Under the pieces are notes generated by a model. That model was not told the origin of the DNA and did no database searches. It saw only the letters and a list, made by a program, of their open reading frames with translations. Made by a program: the position numbers and the translations under genes. Below, one piece after another: positions 36,817 to 44,367 of a DNA stretch of 64,000 bases (the stretch's first letter is position 1; each line of letters starts with the position of its first letter). Source of the DNA: JOPF136 sp963773835 (GTDB taxonomy: Bacteria > Acidobacteriota > Terriglobia > Acidiferrales > UBA7541); the NCBI GenBank assembly GCA_963773835.1, contig CAVZCQ010000003.1:124001-188000 (forward strand), given 5' to 3'.

Positions 36817-36835
36817 GGGGACCTTCGCCGTCCCC
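36817..36835. terminator. Possible hairpin terminator between glnD and the convergent gene
   Basis: GGGGAC (36817-36822) and GTCCCC (36830-36835) pair with a 7-nt loop in the 110-bp convergent gap. There is no T run, so the call is weak. Confidence 0.3.
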
Positions 36836-36908
36836 TCGCCCGAGCGCACGAAATAACCGGCGCAGACCACCGCATTGGTGACCTGCCGGGTGTTTGCGGC
36901 GGTTCCAC

Positions 36909-39098
36909 CTATTTCGCCCTAGCGCTCACCACCACGCTTTCAGCGTCGCCCGCGTGCACCTGCTGGAAGAATTCCCGCAGCTTCACATACTGCGCCACGG
37001 ACACATCGGTCATGTTGACCAGCAGCCGGCGCGCCACCGTGATAGAGCGTACTCCCTCCTTCCGCGAATTCTGGTAAGCCGCGACGGTGACCTCTCCCGG
37101 CTGGCGCCGCCTTAGCCCGGTGGATTCTCCGTTCTCCGGCGCGGAGATGATCTCGCCCGGCAGCTCCATCCGGGCGTCCCGCGGCGGCGGCAACGGCCCC
37201 GTCTCCATGCCTTCCGGCAGTGCGATCGTGATTTCATCCAACTCCTGGTAGGGGTAGGGAAAGCAGACAGCGTAAACCCGCTCGGGATTCTCGAAAGGGT
37301 TCACCTGGCCCGCCACAGTCGCCGTCAGCGCCGCCGTCAGGCTGCCTCCGGCGCCAGGCTGAGGCAGAACCGAAACCCGGAGTTGTGCCCGCAGCGGGCC
37401 CTGTTCCGTGTCCCAGCCCGTGGCGCTTACTGATTCGATTCTCGATCCCGAGGGCAACCACTGCCGGAAGCGTTCGGTGACCGTTTTCGCGCGTTCTTCC
37501 TCTTTCATGCCCACGCCTTCGATCCGCAGTTCCAGCGCTTCCTGACCGTAAAATTCCGCCTGTACCGTCCCGCGCAGCCATCCGTCGGGCGCGAGCGTCA
37601 GGTCCGCTTTCCGCTCGATTCCCGATGCACTCATCGCCGGGCCGGGAGTGGTGTAGCCGGAAAAGATGTGCTTTTTGACCAGGAAACCGCGGGCGCCGGC
37701 TTTCGGCCACGGAAGCATTCCGATGGGGCAGAAGGGCGTGCCCGGGTCGACCACCACTTCCCGGTCACCCAGCCGCACCCAAACCGCGGTGGAGGTGAGC
37801 TGGCCTGCATCGAGACGCTGGGCATCAAATCGCTCCCGGTCTCGCGGCGCCAGCCAGATCATCTCCGCCTCGAATCCCGCCGCGCGCGCCAGGGCCAGGA
37901 AGGCCAGGTTGATGTCGCGGGCACTTCCCTGGCCGCGTTTGAGCACGTCTTCGGCAGACTCGTTTGCCGGAGCCGGCTCGTTCTTTCCTTCGCGCTCCTC
38001 CGGCGGGTACTCGTAGGTCCGGTTCCGGATTTGCTGCGCCCTGGCATACAGTTTGCCGAGGGCCGCCTCGGGCGTATCCCCCTTTGCGGCCGTTTGCTCC
38101 GCAATCCGGCGGGCCAGCTTCAGCGATTCGAGTTCCCACTCCTCGGTGGATTGCACGGAGCCGGCGTAGCTTGCCCAAAACTCGAGCTGCGTCTCTTTCT
38201 TGCGTTCGCTCAAAGAAAATTCGAAGTGCGCTTCGCTTTCGGATTCCGGCGGCGGGTACACCTCCTCCGGCGCCGGCGCCACGTTTCTTGCTTCACACTC
38301 CAGCGTTCCCGATTTTGTGGTCGTCAGCGTAGTGTCCGGCGGCAGATTGTCCGACCGGTAATCGTTGTCGCCTGGGGGCCGGATCTCGAGGGACCTGCCA
38401 AATCTTCCGGTATGCGGCACCCAGGGACGCAAGACGTAGCGCGCGTCGCGAACGAAGAGTTCCCCCCGCACAGGCCAATGGAAACGCCACGATGTGAGGA
38501 ACAAGAGGGGAGGGAAACTCGCGTTCCCCGACCACACGATCATTCGCGAAGGGAGAGGCTCAGCTCGCAATTGCACTTTGTACTTGTATTCGATGATGCT
38601 GCCGGGAGTCGCTTCCGGGCAGGTGAACGCCTCCACCATATTGCTTCCGCTGATGCTCCGCCGGAGCCGGACAGCCGGCTCCCCTGAGAACATGGCGATG
38701 CTGCCGTCAGGATGAATCGTGCGGGCGCTCAGATCCTCCACACTGTACGGGCCGCGGGGATAGGTAGTTTCTACCTGAGCGTATTTCAGTCCGGCCTGGT
38801 CGAAGATTTTGATTCGCACATAATACGACGTGGCCCTCTTGGTCATGTCCTCCGTCATCTCCGAATAGAGGACCATGGCGTGCGAGCCGGGCAGCGCGGG
38901 GTTTGACTGCATCGCCAGGTCTTGCGGCGCGATGGGCAGCCACCGCTCGGCAGCCGCGTTCCGGCCCGGAGCGGCTCGTCCGGCCAGGCTGACGGCTAAT
39001 AGCCCCATCAGAATGCACGCCGCCGCACGTGCCGCGCGTCGCGTTCCCGCCCTCGACGGCGGGCTCAGGCCCCGAGCGGTCTGTGGAGAGAAATTCAA
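36909..39098 (-). CDS. DUF3857-type secreted protein with inactive transglutaminase-like domain
   Basis: A 729-residue exported protein with a signal peptide near residues 21-45 (AAACILMGLLAVSLAG). The N-terminal part (about 60-330) resembles DUF3857 (YYVRIKIFDQAGLKYAQVET, SIIEYKYKVQL). A transglutaminase-like domain follows (about 340-470). In this fold a GxC motif carries the nucleophile; here the place reads RGQGSARDINLAFLALARAA, with Ser/Ala instead of Cys, so catalysis is probably lost. The acid/His region (VVVDPGTPF) also lacks the histidine. It may be a binding or scaffold protein. It lies 86 bp downstream of the TPR gene, likely in one unit. Confidence 0.8.
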   Translation of the reverse strand: MNFSPQTARGLSPPSRAGTRRAARAAACILMGLLAVSLAGRAAPGRNAAAERWLPIAPQDLAMQSNPALPGSHAMVLYSEMTEDMTKRATSYYVRIKIFDQAGLKYAQVETTYPRGPYSVEDLSARTIHPDGSIAMFSGEPAVRLRRSISGSNMVEAFTCPEATPGSIIEYKYKVQLRAEPLPSRMIVWSGNASFPPLLFLTSWRFHWPVRGELFVRDARYVLRPWVPHTGRFGRSLEIRPPGDNDYRSDNLPPDTTLTTTKSGTLECEARNVAPAPEEVYPPPESESEAHFEFSLSERKKETQLEFWASYAGSVQSTEEWELESLKLARRIAEQTAAKGDTPEAALGKLYARAQQIRNRTYEYPPEEREGKNEPAPANESAEDVLKRGQGSARDINLAFLALARAAGFEAEMIWLAPRDRERFDAQRLDAGQLTSTAVWVRLGDREVVVDPGTPFCPIGMLPWPKAGARGFLVKKHIFSGYTTPGPAMSASGIERKADLTLAPDGWLRGTVQAEFYGQEALELRIEGVGMKEEERAKTVTERFRQWLPSGSRIESVSATGWDTEQGPLRAQLRVSVLPQPGAGGSLTAALTATVAGQVNPFENPERVYAVCFPYPYQELDEITIALPEGMETGPLPPPRDARMELPGEIISAPENGESTGLRRRQPGEVTVAAYQNSRKEGVRSITVARRLLVNMTDVSVAQYVKLREFFQQVHAGDAESVVVSARAK

Positions 39099-39184
39099 GG
39101 AGCTTGCAGTCCCAGCCGGAAAATGTTCCCGGCGCGGGCCGCCAGCCGCGATTTGGAACGCGCTGGCGCCTTACTTCGGCCGGA

Positions 39185-40333
39185 TCAGCCTTTGCCCTTC
39201 TTCACTTTGATCTTGGTGTCCACGCCGGCCCCCAGCGATTCCAGCGCCTGGAGCGCAGCCTTCGCCTCGATAGCAAACCGTCCGTTGGGCGCCAGTTGCA
39301 GGTATTTCTGGTAGGCCTCGGCCGTTCCCGGCGTCACCACATAGGTCAGCTTTTCCCCCTCCTGCTTCGTTTGCATCGTCGCCAGCAGCGAGGCGCCCAG
39401 CAGATACCAGGTATCGGCGTCATTCGGGTTCAGCGTCGTTGCCTTCTTCAGCGGCGCGACCGCTTCGGTCAAATGATTCCCGTTGTAAAGGACCACTCCC
39501 AGGTTCTTCCAGCCTACCGCGCCTTTCTGCGGGTCCAGTGCGGCCGCTTTGTCCAACGCCTGCATGGCCTCCGGCACCTTCCCGGCTCGAGCCAGAGCCA
39601 GGGACAGATTGGTGTAGTACTCGGGCACGGTGGGTTTGAGTTCGACGGCCTTCTGATAGTCGGCGATGGCCTCATCGTAATGGCCCAGCATCTCGTTTGC
39701 ATAACCGAGCTTTTCGTAAACCAGAGGCAGATTGGGATCCTTCTCGGGCGCGGTCTGCTGCGCCTGCTGGAAGCTGCGCAGTGCGCCTTCGTACAGTCCG
39801 TTCACCTTCGGCTGCATCGCCGAGCGCTGGTCGGCCGGAGCTTTCATCATGTCCGCGCGGGCCTTGTCGGCCTCCTCTATTCTGGTCTGCCCATCCGTAA
39901 AGGCCGCCTTCATGTTCTCGAATTTCTTCTGTTCTTCTTCCTGCTTCTTCCGCGCCGCTTCCTGCTCGGGGCTCTCCGTCGCGATCAGCTTCTTCAAATC
40001 CACGTCGCAATGGTTGTCGGGGTCCAGCAGAACCTGGCAGGGGACATTGTCGACGATCACCTGGCTCTTGTCCTTCGATCTGAGCGTGATCACGAAGTTT
40101 CCCGGGCGCATGCCGATTTGCCTGAACATGCCGCCCTTGTCCGTTTTCAACGTAAATGTGGTGCCCAGATCGACACTCTTGAGGATCACCACGAAGTCCG
40201 CCATCGGATTTCCCTTCTGGTCCGTCACCACGCCGGAAACGCCCGCAAGGTTCTGCGCTCCGGCCGGGGGAGCGCCCGCGGCCAGGCTGGCGAGCAGCAG
40301 GGTCCCGGCCAGAACTCCCAGTTTGCGCTGCAT
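39185..40333 (-). CDS. Secreted TPR protein with carboxypeptidase-regulatory-like N-terminus
   Basis: A 382-residue exported protein with a strong ribosome-binding site (AAGGAGG, about 10 bases upstream) and a signal peptide (LAGTLLLASLAAGAPPAGA). A beta-sandwich of the carboxypeptidase-regulatory type covers about 30-110 (GVSGVVTDQKGNPMADFVVI). A coiled, charged segment (EQEAARKKQEEEQKKFENMK) follows, and then four or five TPRs from about 185 to 360 (YEKLGYANEMLGHYDEAIAD, YYTNLSLALARAGKVPEAM). The tail is Lys-rich. It is probably a periplasmic scaffold with no catalytic role. It starts 26 bp after queC on the same strand. Confidence 0.88.
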   Translation of the reverse strand: MQRKLGVLAGTLLLASLAAGAPPAGAQNLAGVSGVVTDQKGNPMADFVVILKSVDLGTTFTLKTDKGGMFRQIGMRPGNFVITLRSKDKSQVIVDNVPCQVLLDPDNHCDVDLKKLIATESPEQEAARKKQEEEQKKFENMKAAFTDGQTRIEEADKARADMMKAPADQRSAMQPKVNGLYEGALRSFQQAQQTAPEKDPNLPLVYEKLGYANEMLGHYDEAIADYQKAVELKPTVPEYYTNLSLALARAGKVPEAMQALDKAAALDPQKGAVGWKNLGVVLYNGNHLTEAVAPLKKATTLNPNDADTWYLLGASLLATMQTKQEGEKLTYVVTPGTAEAYQKYLQLAPNGRFAIEAKAALQALESLGAGVDTKIKVKKGKG

Positions 40334-40359
40334 GGATTTCCTACCTCCTTGAATTTCCC

Positions 40360-41079
40360 TTACTTCGCCACCCCTGCCCGATACGGTATCGGGTCGGTCA
40401 CTCCCGTCTCCGCAAACGCCCGCAGCCGCAGCAAACAGCTATCGCACGCGCCGCAGGCCTCCTGCTCTCCCTGGTAGCACGACCAGGTGAGGTGCAAGGG
40501 AGCCCCCAGTTCGATTCCCCGGCGGATGATATCGCTTTTCCGCATCTGAATCACGGGCGTCACGATTTCGATCCGCGTCTCCGGGCGCGTCCCCGCGCGC
40601 ACCAGCTCCTGGAAGGCGCGGTAGTACTCCGGCCGGCAGTCCGGATACCCGGAACTGTCTTCCGCAACGGCTCCGATCCACACGGAGTGCGCGCCGATCG
40701 CTTCCGCCCAGCTCACCGCCACGGAAAGAAAATGCGCGTTACGGAAGGGCACGTAGGTCACCGGGATACCTTCCTCGGCGCGGGCCCCGCCGGAAGGCGG
40801 ATGGTCCAACAATGACTCGCGTTCGGGCACCGCCAGCCCGGGATCCGTCAGCGCCGACCCGCCAATCTCGCGGAAATGGTCCAGCCGCGCCACCAGCCGT
40901 TGCCCCACGGAGTAAAAATTGGCGATGGCGTCGAACGCCTCCCGTTCCCGCCGCTCCGTCCGCTGCCCGTAGCTGGCGTGCACCAGCGCCAGCGCGTTGT
41001 CCTTCGCCGCCAGCGCCGCTGTCACGCACGAATCCATCCCGCCCGAGAGCAGCACCACGGCTTTGGGTTTCGCGGTCAT
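40360..41079 (-). CDS. queC: 7-cyano-7-deazaguanine synthase
   Basis: A 239-residue enzyme that uses ATP and ammonia to convert 7-carboxy-7-deazaguanine to preQ0 in queuosine synthesis. The PP-loop is LLSGGMDSCVT (Ser12-Ser17). The C-terminal zinc site is CYQGEQEACGACDSC. QueD and queE lie upstream on the same strand, so three of the preQ0 steps are clustered; queF, tgt and folE are not in the window. Between queC and queE stands a 177-bp block of dispersed repeats, which may separate transcription. Confidence 0.96.
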   Translation of the reverse strand: MTAKPKAVVLLSGGMDSCVTAALAAKDNALALVHASYGQRTERREREAFDAIANFYSVGQRLVARLDHFREIGGSALTDPGLAVPERESLLDHPPSGGARAEEGIPVTYVPFRNAHFLSVAVSWAEAIGAHSVWIGAVAEDSSGYPDCRPEYYRAFQELVRAGTRPETRIEIVTPVIQMRKSDIIRRGIELGAPLHLTWSCYQGEQEACGACDSCLLRLRAFAETGVTDPIPYRAGVAK

Positions 41080-41080
41080 A

Positions 41081-41104
41081 GTGGCACAGACTTTAGTCTG
41101 TGCT
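41081..41104. repeat. REP-like hairpin upstream of queC
   Basis: GCACAGACT (41084-41092) and AGTCTGTGC (41095-41103) form a perfect 9-bp stem. It shares the GTGGCACAG start and the CTGTGCTCTCT end with the copy at 33689-33720. Confidence 0.75.
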
Positions 41105-41109
41105 CTCTC

Positions 41110-41218
41110 CGTCCTCGACGTTCGTTCGCTGTCATCCTGAGGAGTCCGCTTTGTCCGTCATCGACGTCTCTTCGCTGTCATCCCGCCTGCCCTGAGCGCA
41201 GCCGAAGGGAGGAGTCCG
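41110..41218. repeat. Two direct copies of a GACG...CTGTCATCC...GGAGTCCG element
   Basis: Unit 1 (41110-41148) and unit 2 (41156-41218) share CGTC.TCGACGT, TTCGCTGTCATCC and GGAGTCCG. Unit 2 carries an extra internal piece with CCTGAGCGCAGCCGAAGGG, a word that resembles widespread dispersed bacterial repeats. No gene lies between queC and queE here. Confidence 0.65.
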
Positions 41219-41256
41219 CGACGAGGGACCTGCTTTTTCTTCCTCGCTTTTACTGC

Positions 41257-41955
41257 CTAAACTCCTCTCATATCCGCCGGCCAGATGAATTTGTGCAGTT
41301 GCAGCCCCAGCCGCACCGGCAGGCCTTCTTCCAGGATCCATTCGGCCAGCTCGCGCGGCTCCAGCCCCTGCCACTTTCCCGCCGGGTCCGCGTGCACGGG
41401 AGAAAAAATCACCTGCCGGACGCGCTCGGCCAGCCGGTGCTCGCGCGTAAAATCGCGGGCGAATTCAAAATCACGCCGGCTGGCCACCACAAATTTGATT
41501 TCATCTTTGGCGTCCACAGCGCCCAGATTCCGCTGTTCGAACTTTCCATACTCCCCCGAATCGGGACACTTCACGTCCACGATTTTGATCACCTCGCGCG
41601 GCAGCCCGCCGACGAACCGTTCCCCGCTCGTCTCCATCATCACCGTGTAGCCTTCCGCCAGCAATTGTACGGCGAGCGGCACCACCTCCGGCTGCAACAG
41701 AGGCTCGCCGCCGGTGATCTCCACCAGGTCAATGGCGCGGCCGGCAGAGTGGCCATTCGTGTGGGGCGCTGCGGCGAGCGAGTCCACTTCGTGCATCACG
41801 TCCTCGAGCGTTTTCTTTTCCCCGCCGTGGAAGGCATAGGCCGTGTCGCACCACACGCACCGCAGGTTGCAGCCGGTCAACCGCACAAACACGCAGGGCA
41901 AACCTGCGCGCGTGCCTTCCCCCTGAATCGACCGGAAAATTTCGGTTACCACCAT
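41257..41955 (-). CDS. queE: 7-carboxy-7-deazaguanine synthase (radical SAM)
   Basis: A 232-residue radical SAM enzyme that contracts the ring of 6-carboxytetrahydropterin to give 7-carboxy-7-deazaguanine. The iron-sulfur motif CNLRCVWC (CX3CX2C) is followed by DTAYAF. The motif EITGGEPLLQ binds SAM. The N-terminus VVTEIFRSIQGEGTRAGLPC is typical and fixes the start at the ATG at 41955; a longer frame to 42066 only reads back through the upstream small gene. It lies 10 bp downstream of the small membrane protein gene. Confidence 0.95.
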   Translation of the reverse strand: MVVTEIFRSIQGEGTRAGLPCVFVRLTGCNLRCVWCDTAYAFHGGEKKTLEDVMHEVDSLAAAPHTNGHSAGRAIDLVEITGGEPLLQPEVVPLAVQLLAEGYTVMMETSGERFVGGLPREVIKIVDVKCPDSGEYGKFEQRNLGAVDAKDEIKFVVASRRDFEFARDFTREHRLAERVRQVIFSPVHADPAGKWQGLEPRELAEWILEEGLPVRLGLQLHKFIWPADMRGV

Positions 41956-41965
41956 GGCTGTTGCC

Positions 41966-42196
41966 TCAGGGCTTACCCGCGGGCGGAGCCGGCGCGGCCG
42001 CGGGCGGGGCGGGCGCGGCGTTCTGCGCGGCAGTCTTTCCGCGCTTCCTCCACATCCAAATCCCATACGCGGCGCCGCCCGCCAGCACTACGGCGATCCC
42101 GACCAGCACGCGCAGCGGCGGATAAATTCCCAGGAGCAGGTACATTGCCGCCACAAACACTGCCGGAATGAATATGATGAGGAACGACCGGTTCAT
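41966..42196 (-). CDS. Small two-helix membrane protein in the queuosine cluster
   Basis: A 76-residue protein with two hydrophobic helices (FLIIFIPAVFVAAMYLLLGI and VLVGIAVVLAGGAAYGIWMW), then WRKRGK and a Pro/Ala tail. By the positive-inside rule the C-terminus is cytoplasmic. The frame is open to 42535, but the upstream part reads through a repeat and into queD, so the ATG at 42196 is preferred. It sits between queD and queE. No queuosine role is known for such a protein, and it may simply be a cotranscribed passenger. Confidence 0.65.
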   Translation of the reverse strand: MNRSFLIIFIPAVFVAAMYLLLGIYPPLRVLVGIAVVLAGGAAYGIWMWRKRGKTAAQNAAPAPPAAAPAPPAGKP

Positions 42197-42207
42197 GTCA
42201 GTTTCCG

Positions 42208-42396
42208 TTCTCTGCTCTCTCTTCCTCTCCGTGTTCTCCGCCCCGAACCTCCGGGACTCCGCGAACTCCGTGTTAAATCCTGTCTTTTCCGTCCCGCCCT
42301 TTCTGTTCTCTCTCCCTCTCCGTGCTCTCCGTCCCGAACCTTCGGGACTCCGTGCCCTCCGTGTTAAATCCTGTCTCTTCTCTCCCGCCTTTTCTG
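42208..42396. repeat. 91-bp tandem direct repeat, two copies
   Basis: Two imperfect copies with a period of 91 bp fill the gap between queD and the small membrane gene. Shared words include CTCTCCGTG, CGGGACTCCG and the exact GTGTTAAATCCTGTCT (42270 and 42361). The reverse complement matches the dispersed repeat at 22841-22880. Confidence 0.8.
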
Positions 42397-42404
42397 TCCT
42401 GCAT

Positions 42405-42791
42405 TCATGCTTTCGCGTTCGGCCAGTAGCTCGCCCGCGTCGTATCCGTTTCCCAAATGTCGACCCGTGTGATCGAAGCGCCGTTCGCGCTCGCGCTCGT
42501 CTGCCGCGCGATTTCCTCGTAGAAATATTTCGCAATGTTTTCCGCGGAAGGATTCAGCACGTCAAACGGCGCCTGGTCGTTCAGAAATTTGTGGTCCACG
42601 CCTTCCATCACCGTGTGGATCACCTGTTTCAGGTGCACGAAGTCGTAGAGCAGCCCGGTCTGGTCCAGTTCTGGCCCGCGGAGGGTGATGCGCACCCGGT
42701 AATTGTGCCCGTGTGGGTTCTCGCACTTCCCCTTGTAGCCCCGCAGGGCGTGCCCGGCCGCAAAGGTTTCTTCGACAAAGATTTCGAACAT
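42405..42791 (-). CDS. queD: 6-carboxytetrahydropterin synthase
   Basis: A 128-residue enzyme that converts dihydroneopterin triphosphate to 6-carboxytetrahydropterin, the first committed step to queuosine. The zinc histidines are His14 (AAGHAL) and His27/His29 (CENPHGHNY), and the catalytic Cys23 is present. Its length is normal. It is the first gene of the leftward que group; a -10-like TATGCT lies about 50 bp upstream on the minus strand. It marks the left border of the low-GC island. Confidence 0.96.
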   Translation of the reverse strand: MFEIFVEETFAAGHALRGYKGKCENPHGHNYRVRITLRGPELDQTGLLYDFVHLKQVIHTVMEGVDHKFLNDQAPFDVLNPSAENIAKYFYEEIARQTSASANGASITRVDIWETDTTRASYWPNAKA

Positions 42792-43517
42792 CGATATGGC
42801 TCTTTGAAAGCGAATTCCCTGGTTGAAGCCTCAGTCTAGCATAGAGGGCTGAGAGCAGAGGTCGTGAGCCGATTCATCTCTCATACGTTTCGCTTTAGGT
42901 CCGGAATATCGCCCTCCTTTCGCAGAAAGCCCCGGCGGGGGGGGCCCCCCTCCCCCCGGAGTGCCCAAGTTCCTGAAAACAAAGTGGTTGGAAAATCAGG
43001 AACGCACGGGAGTGCCCAAACGCTTGATTCCAAATGGGTTTGATCGCTGTGAGGAACGACGGCTGGACCCGCGAACAATTCCGGCGAGCAGGCCCCCACC
43101 CCTCTTTTCTGGTATGTGCGGATTCTAAAGCTACTTTAAGTCCTTTCATCTGCATGTGCGGATGATACGGGGGTTGCGAGCTGGGTTTTTGTATGTGCAG
43201 ATTCCAAACGGGTTGGACGGGAATCTCCCGGATTGGCCTCGCGCAGATCACAAACAATTACCTCAGTGTAATCTTATTGTACACTACCAGAACATGTCAA
43301 GGAAAAAGTGCTGGGAGCCACTCAGTGTCGTCCTGTAGCTGCAGAGGCCGCGCATCTGCGGGGAGTCTGCCAAGTCTCGGGCTGAGGTCTATTCTCAGTC
43401 GACGACTCTCGGATTCGGCATAGGTCTCGCACCGTGACAGCATCCATGCAGCTCTGGACCGCGGTAGTCGTCGGGGTTTGGGGGGCTGCATGCTTAAACT
43501 GGGGATCGGCATGTGCT
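42792..43517. other. Gene-poor left flank of the accessory island
   Basis: No convincing gene is seen in 726 bp. It holds a G8C6 run (42937-42950), an 8-bp inverted repeat (GTTCCTGA 42969-42976, TCAGGAAC 42996-43003) and imperfect direct repeats (GTATGTGCGGATTCTAAA at 43112 and a near copy at 43191; GATTCCAAAYGGGTT at 43026 and 43200). Base composition drops in GC here. No integrase, tRNA or att site was recognised. Confidence 0.5.
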
Positions 43518-44357
43518 TTAGAAGAGCGTTCGCTGGCGCGAGTCGAGTAGGGCGGTTGGGGTTGGTCGTGCCAAAACAGCCTCGACACACTTTTCAAGGA
43601 CAAAAATGGAGAGCACGCCTTCTCTGCTACCGTTTTGGAGGGGCATGGACTCGCCGTAGTGGCAGTCGGGGCCGCCCCCGAGGTCGATCCAGTTGCGGCC
43701 TTTGATCGGTCTTCTTTCTGTGAGCGCACGCATCGGCTGAGAGTCGGATGCTGTGACCTCGGGAGCTGGCGCGAAGCTGCCGGGTCGCCTGCGCATCACT
43801 CGGCGAGGAGACAATCGGACTGAGCCGACCTGTTTAGTTTTCCAAAGGACTACCACGCAGTTGTAATAGGATGTCTCTACGAACCGGCCTGCGGCGCATA
43901 CCACGGGGACGTCAAACAGGCGAGCGATCTCCAAGATGGATTTGAGGGTCGGCGCGGCTCTGCCTGCCAGGGGCTGGATCAGGCCCGGCGGTACCAATAG
44001 CCTGGAGCCTATATAATCGAACCAGTGCTCTGCCAAGTTGCGCCCATCGGAGCCTAATTTGAATGGAGGCACTCCTCGCGAGGCGAGATGGTGCGCCGCG
44101 TGCGCGATCTCGTGTGCCCAGGTAAGCCTTTTCTGACCGTGTGGCAGCGATCTGTCGATCTCAATGCGGAATGAGTCGGAATCCGGCTTTCTATGCAGGC
44201 ACCCGTCGGAACCCAATTCTCGTTGCGTAATTACTTCTTGAATGTTGCAAACGCTGTGGTAAACCGAAAGGTCGATTGGCACGCGGCTGGGGTCGGCGGA
44301 ATGGAGTAGTTGTTCTGTAAGTCGATCACAGATCTCCTTGGTCGTGGGATTTGACAT
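43518..44357 (-). CDS. ImmA/IrrE-family metallopeptidase
   Basis: A 279-residue zinc peptidase. The active site HEIAH is at residues 82-86 and the third ligand is probably Glu110 in LAEHWFDYIGSRLLVP, the usual ImmA/IrrE layout. A distinct C-terminal half (about 175-279) has no motif I know. Members of this family cleave repressors or other regulators in mobile elements and stress responses. The ATG at 44357 is chosen because it follows the upstream gene stop by 10 bp; a longer frame to 44471 would overlap that gene. It forms a two-gene unit with the PRTase-like gene, lies in the low-GC island, and has no linked repressor with a helix-turn-helix. Confidence 0.85.
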   Translation of the reverse strand: MSNPTTKEICDRLTEQLLHSADPSRVPIDLSVYHSVCNIQEVITQRELGSDGCLHRKPDSDSFRIEIDRSLPHGQKRLTWAHEIAHAAHHLASRGVPPFKLGSDGRNLAEHWFDYIGSRLLVPPGLIQPLAGRAAPTLKSILEIARLFDVPVVCAAGRFVETSYYNCVVVLWKTKQVGSVRLSPRRVMRRRPGSFAPAPEVTASDSQPMRALTERRPIKGRNWIDLGGGPDCHYGESMPLQNGSREGVLSIFVLEKCVEAVLARPTPTALLDSRQRTLF

Positions 44358-44367
44358 TCGCGTTCTC

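Noticed and set aside
36817..36835. Strong terminator call for glnD
   Set aside because: Only a 6-bp stem without a T run; kept as a low-confidence feature.
40508..40522. Another T-arm-like word (AGTTCGATTCCCC)
   Set aside because: It is within queC, with no cloverleaf around it.
42881..43338. Several short frames left of the island
   Set aside because: They cross a G/C homopolymer and imperfect repeats, have no start signals, and do not resemble any protein.
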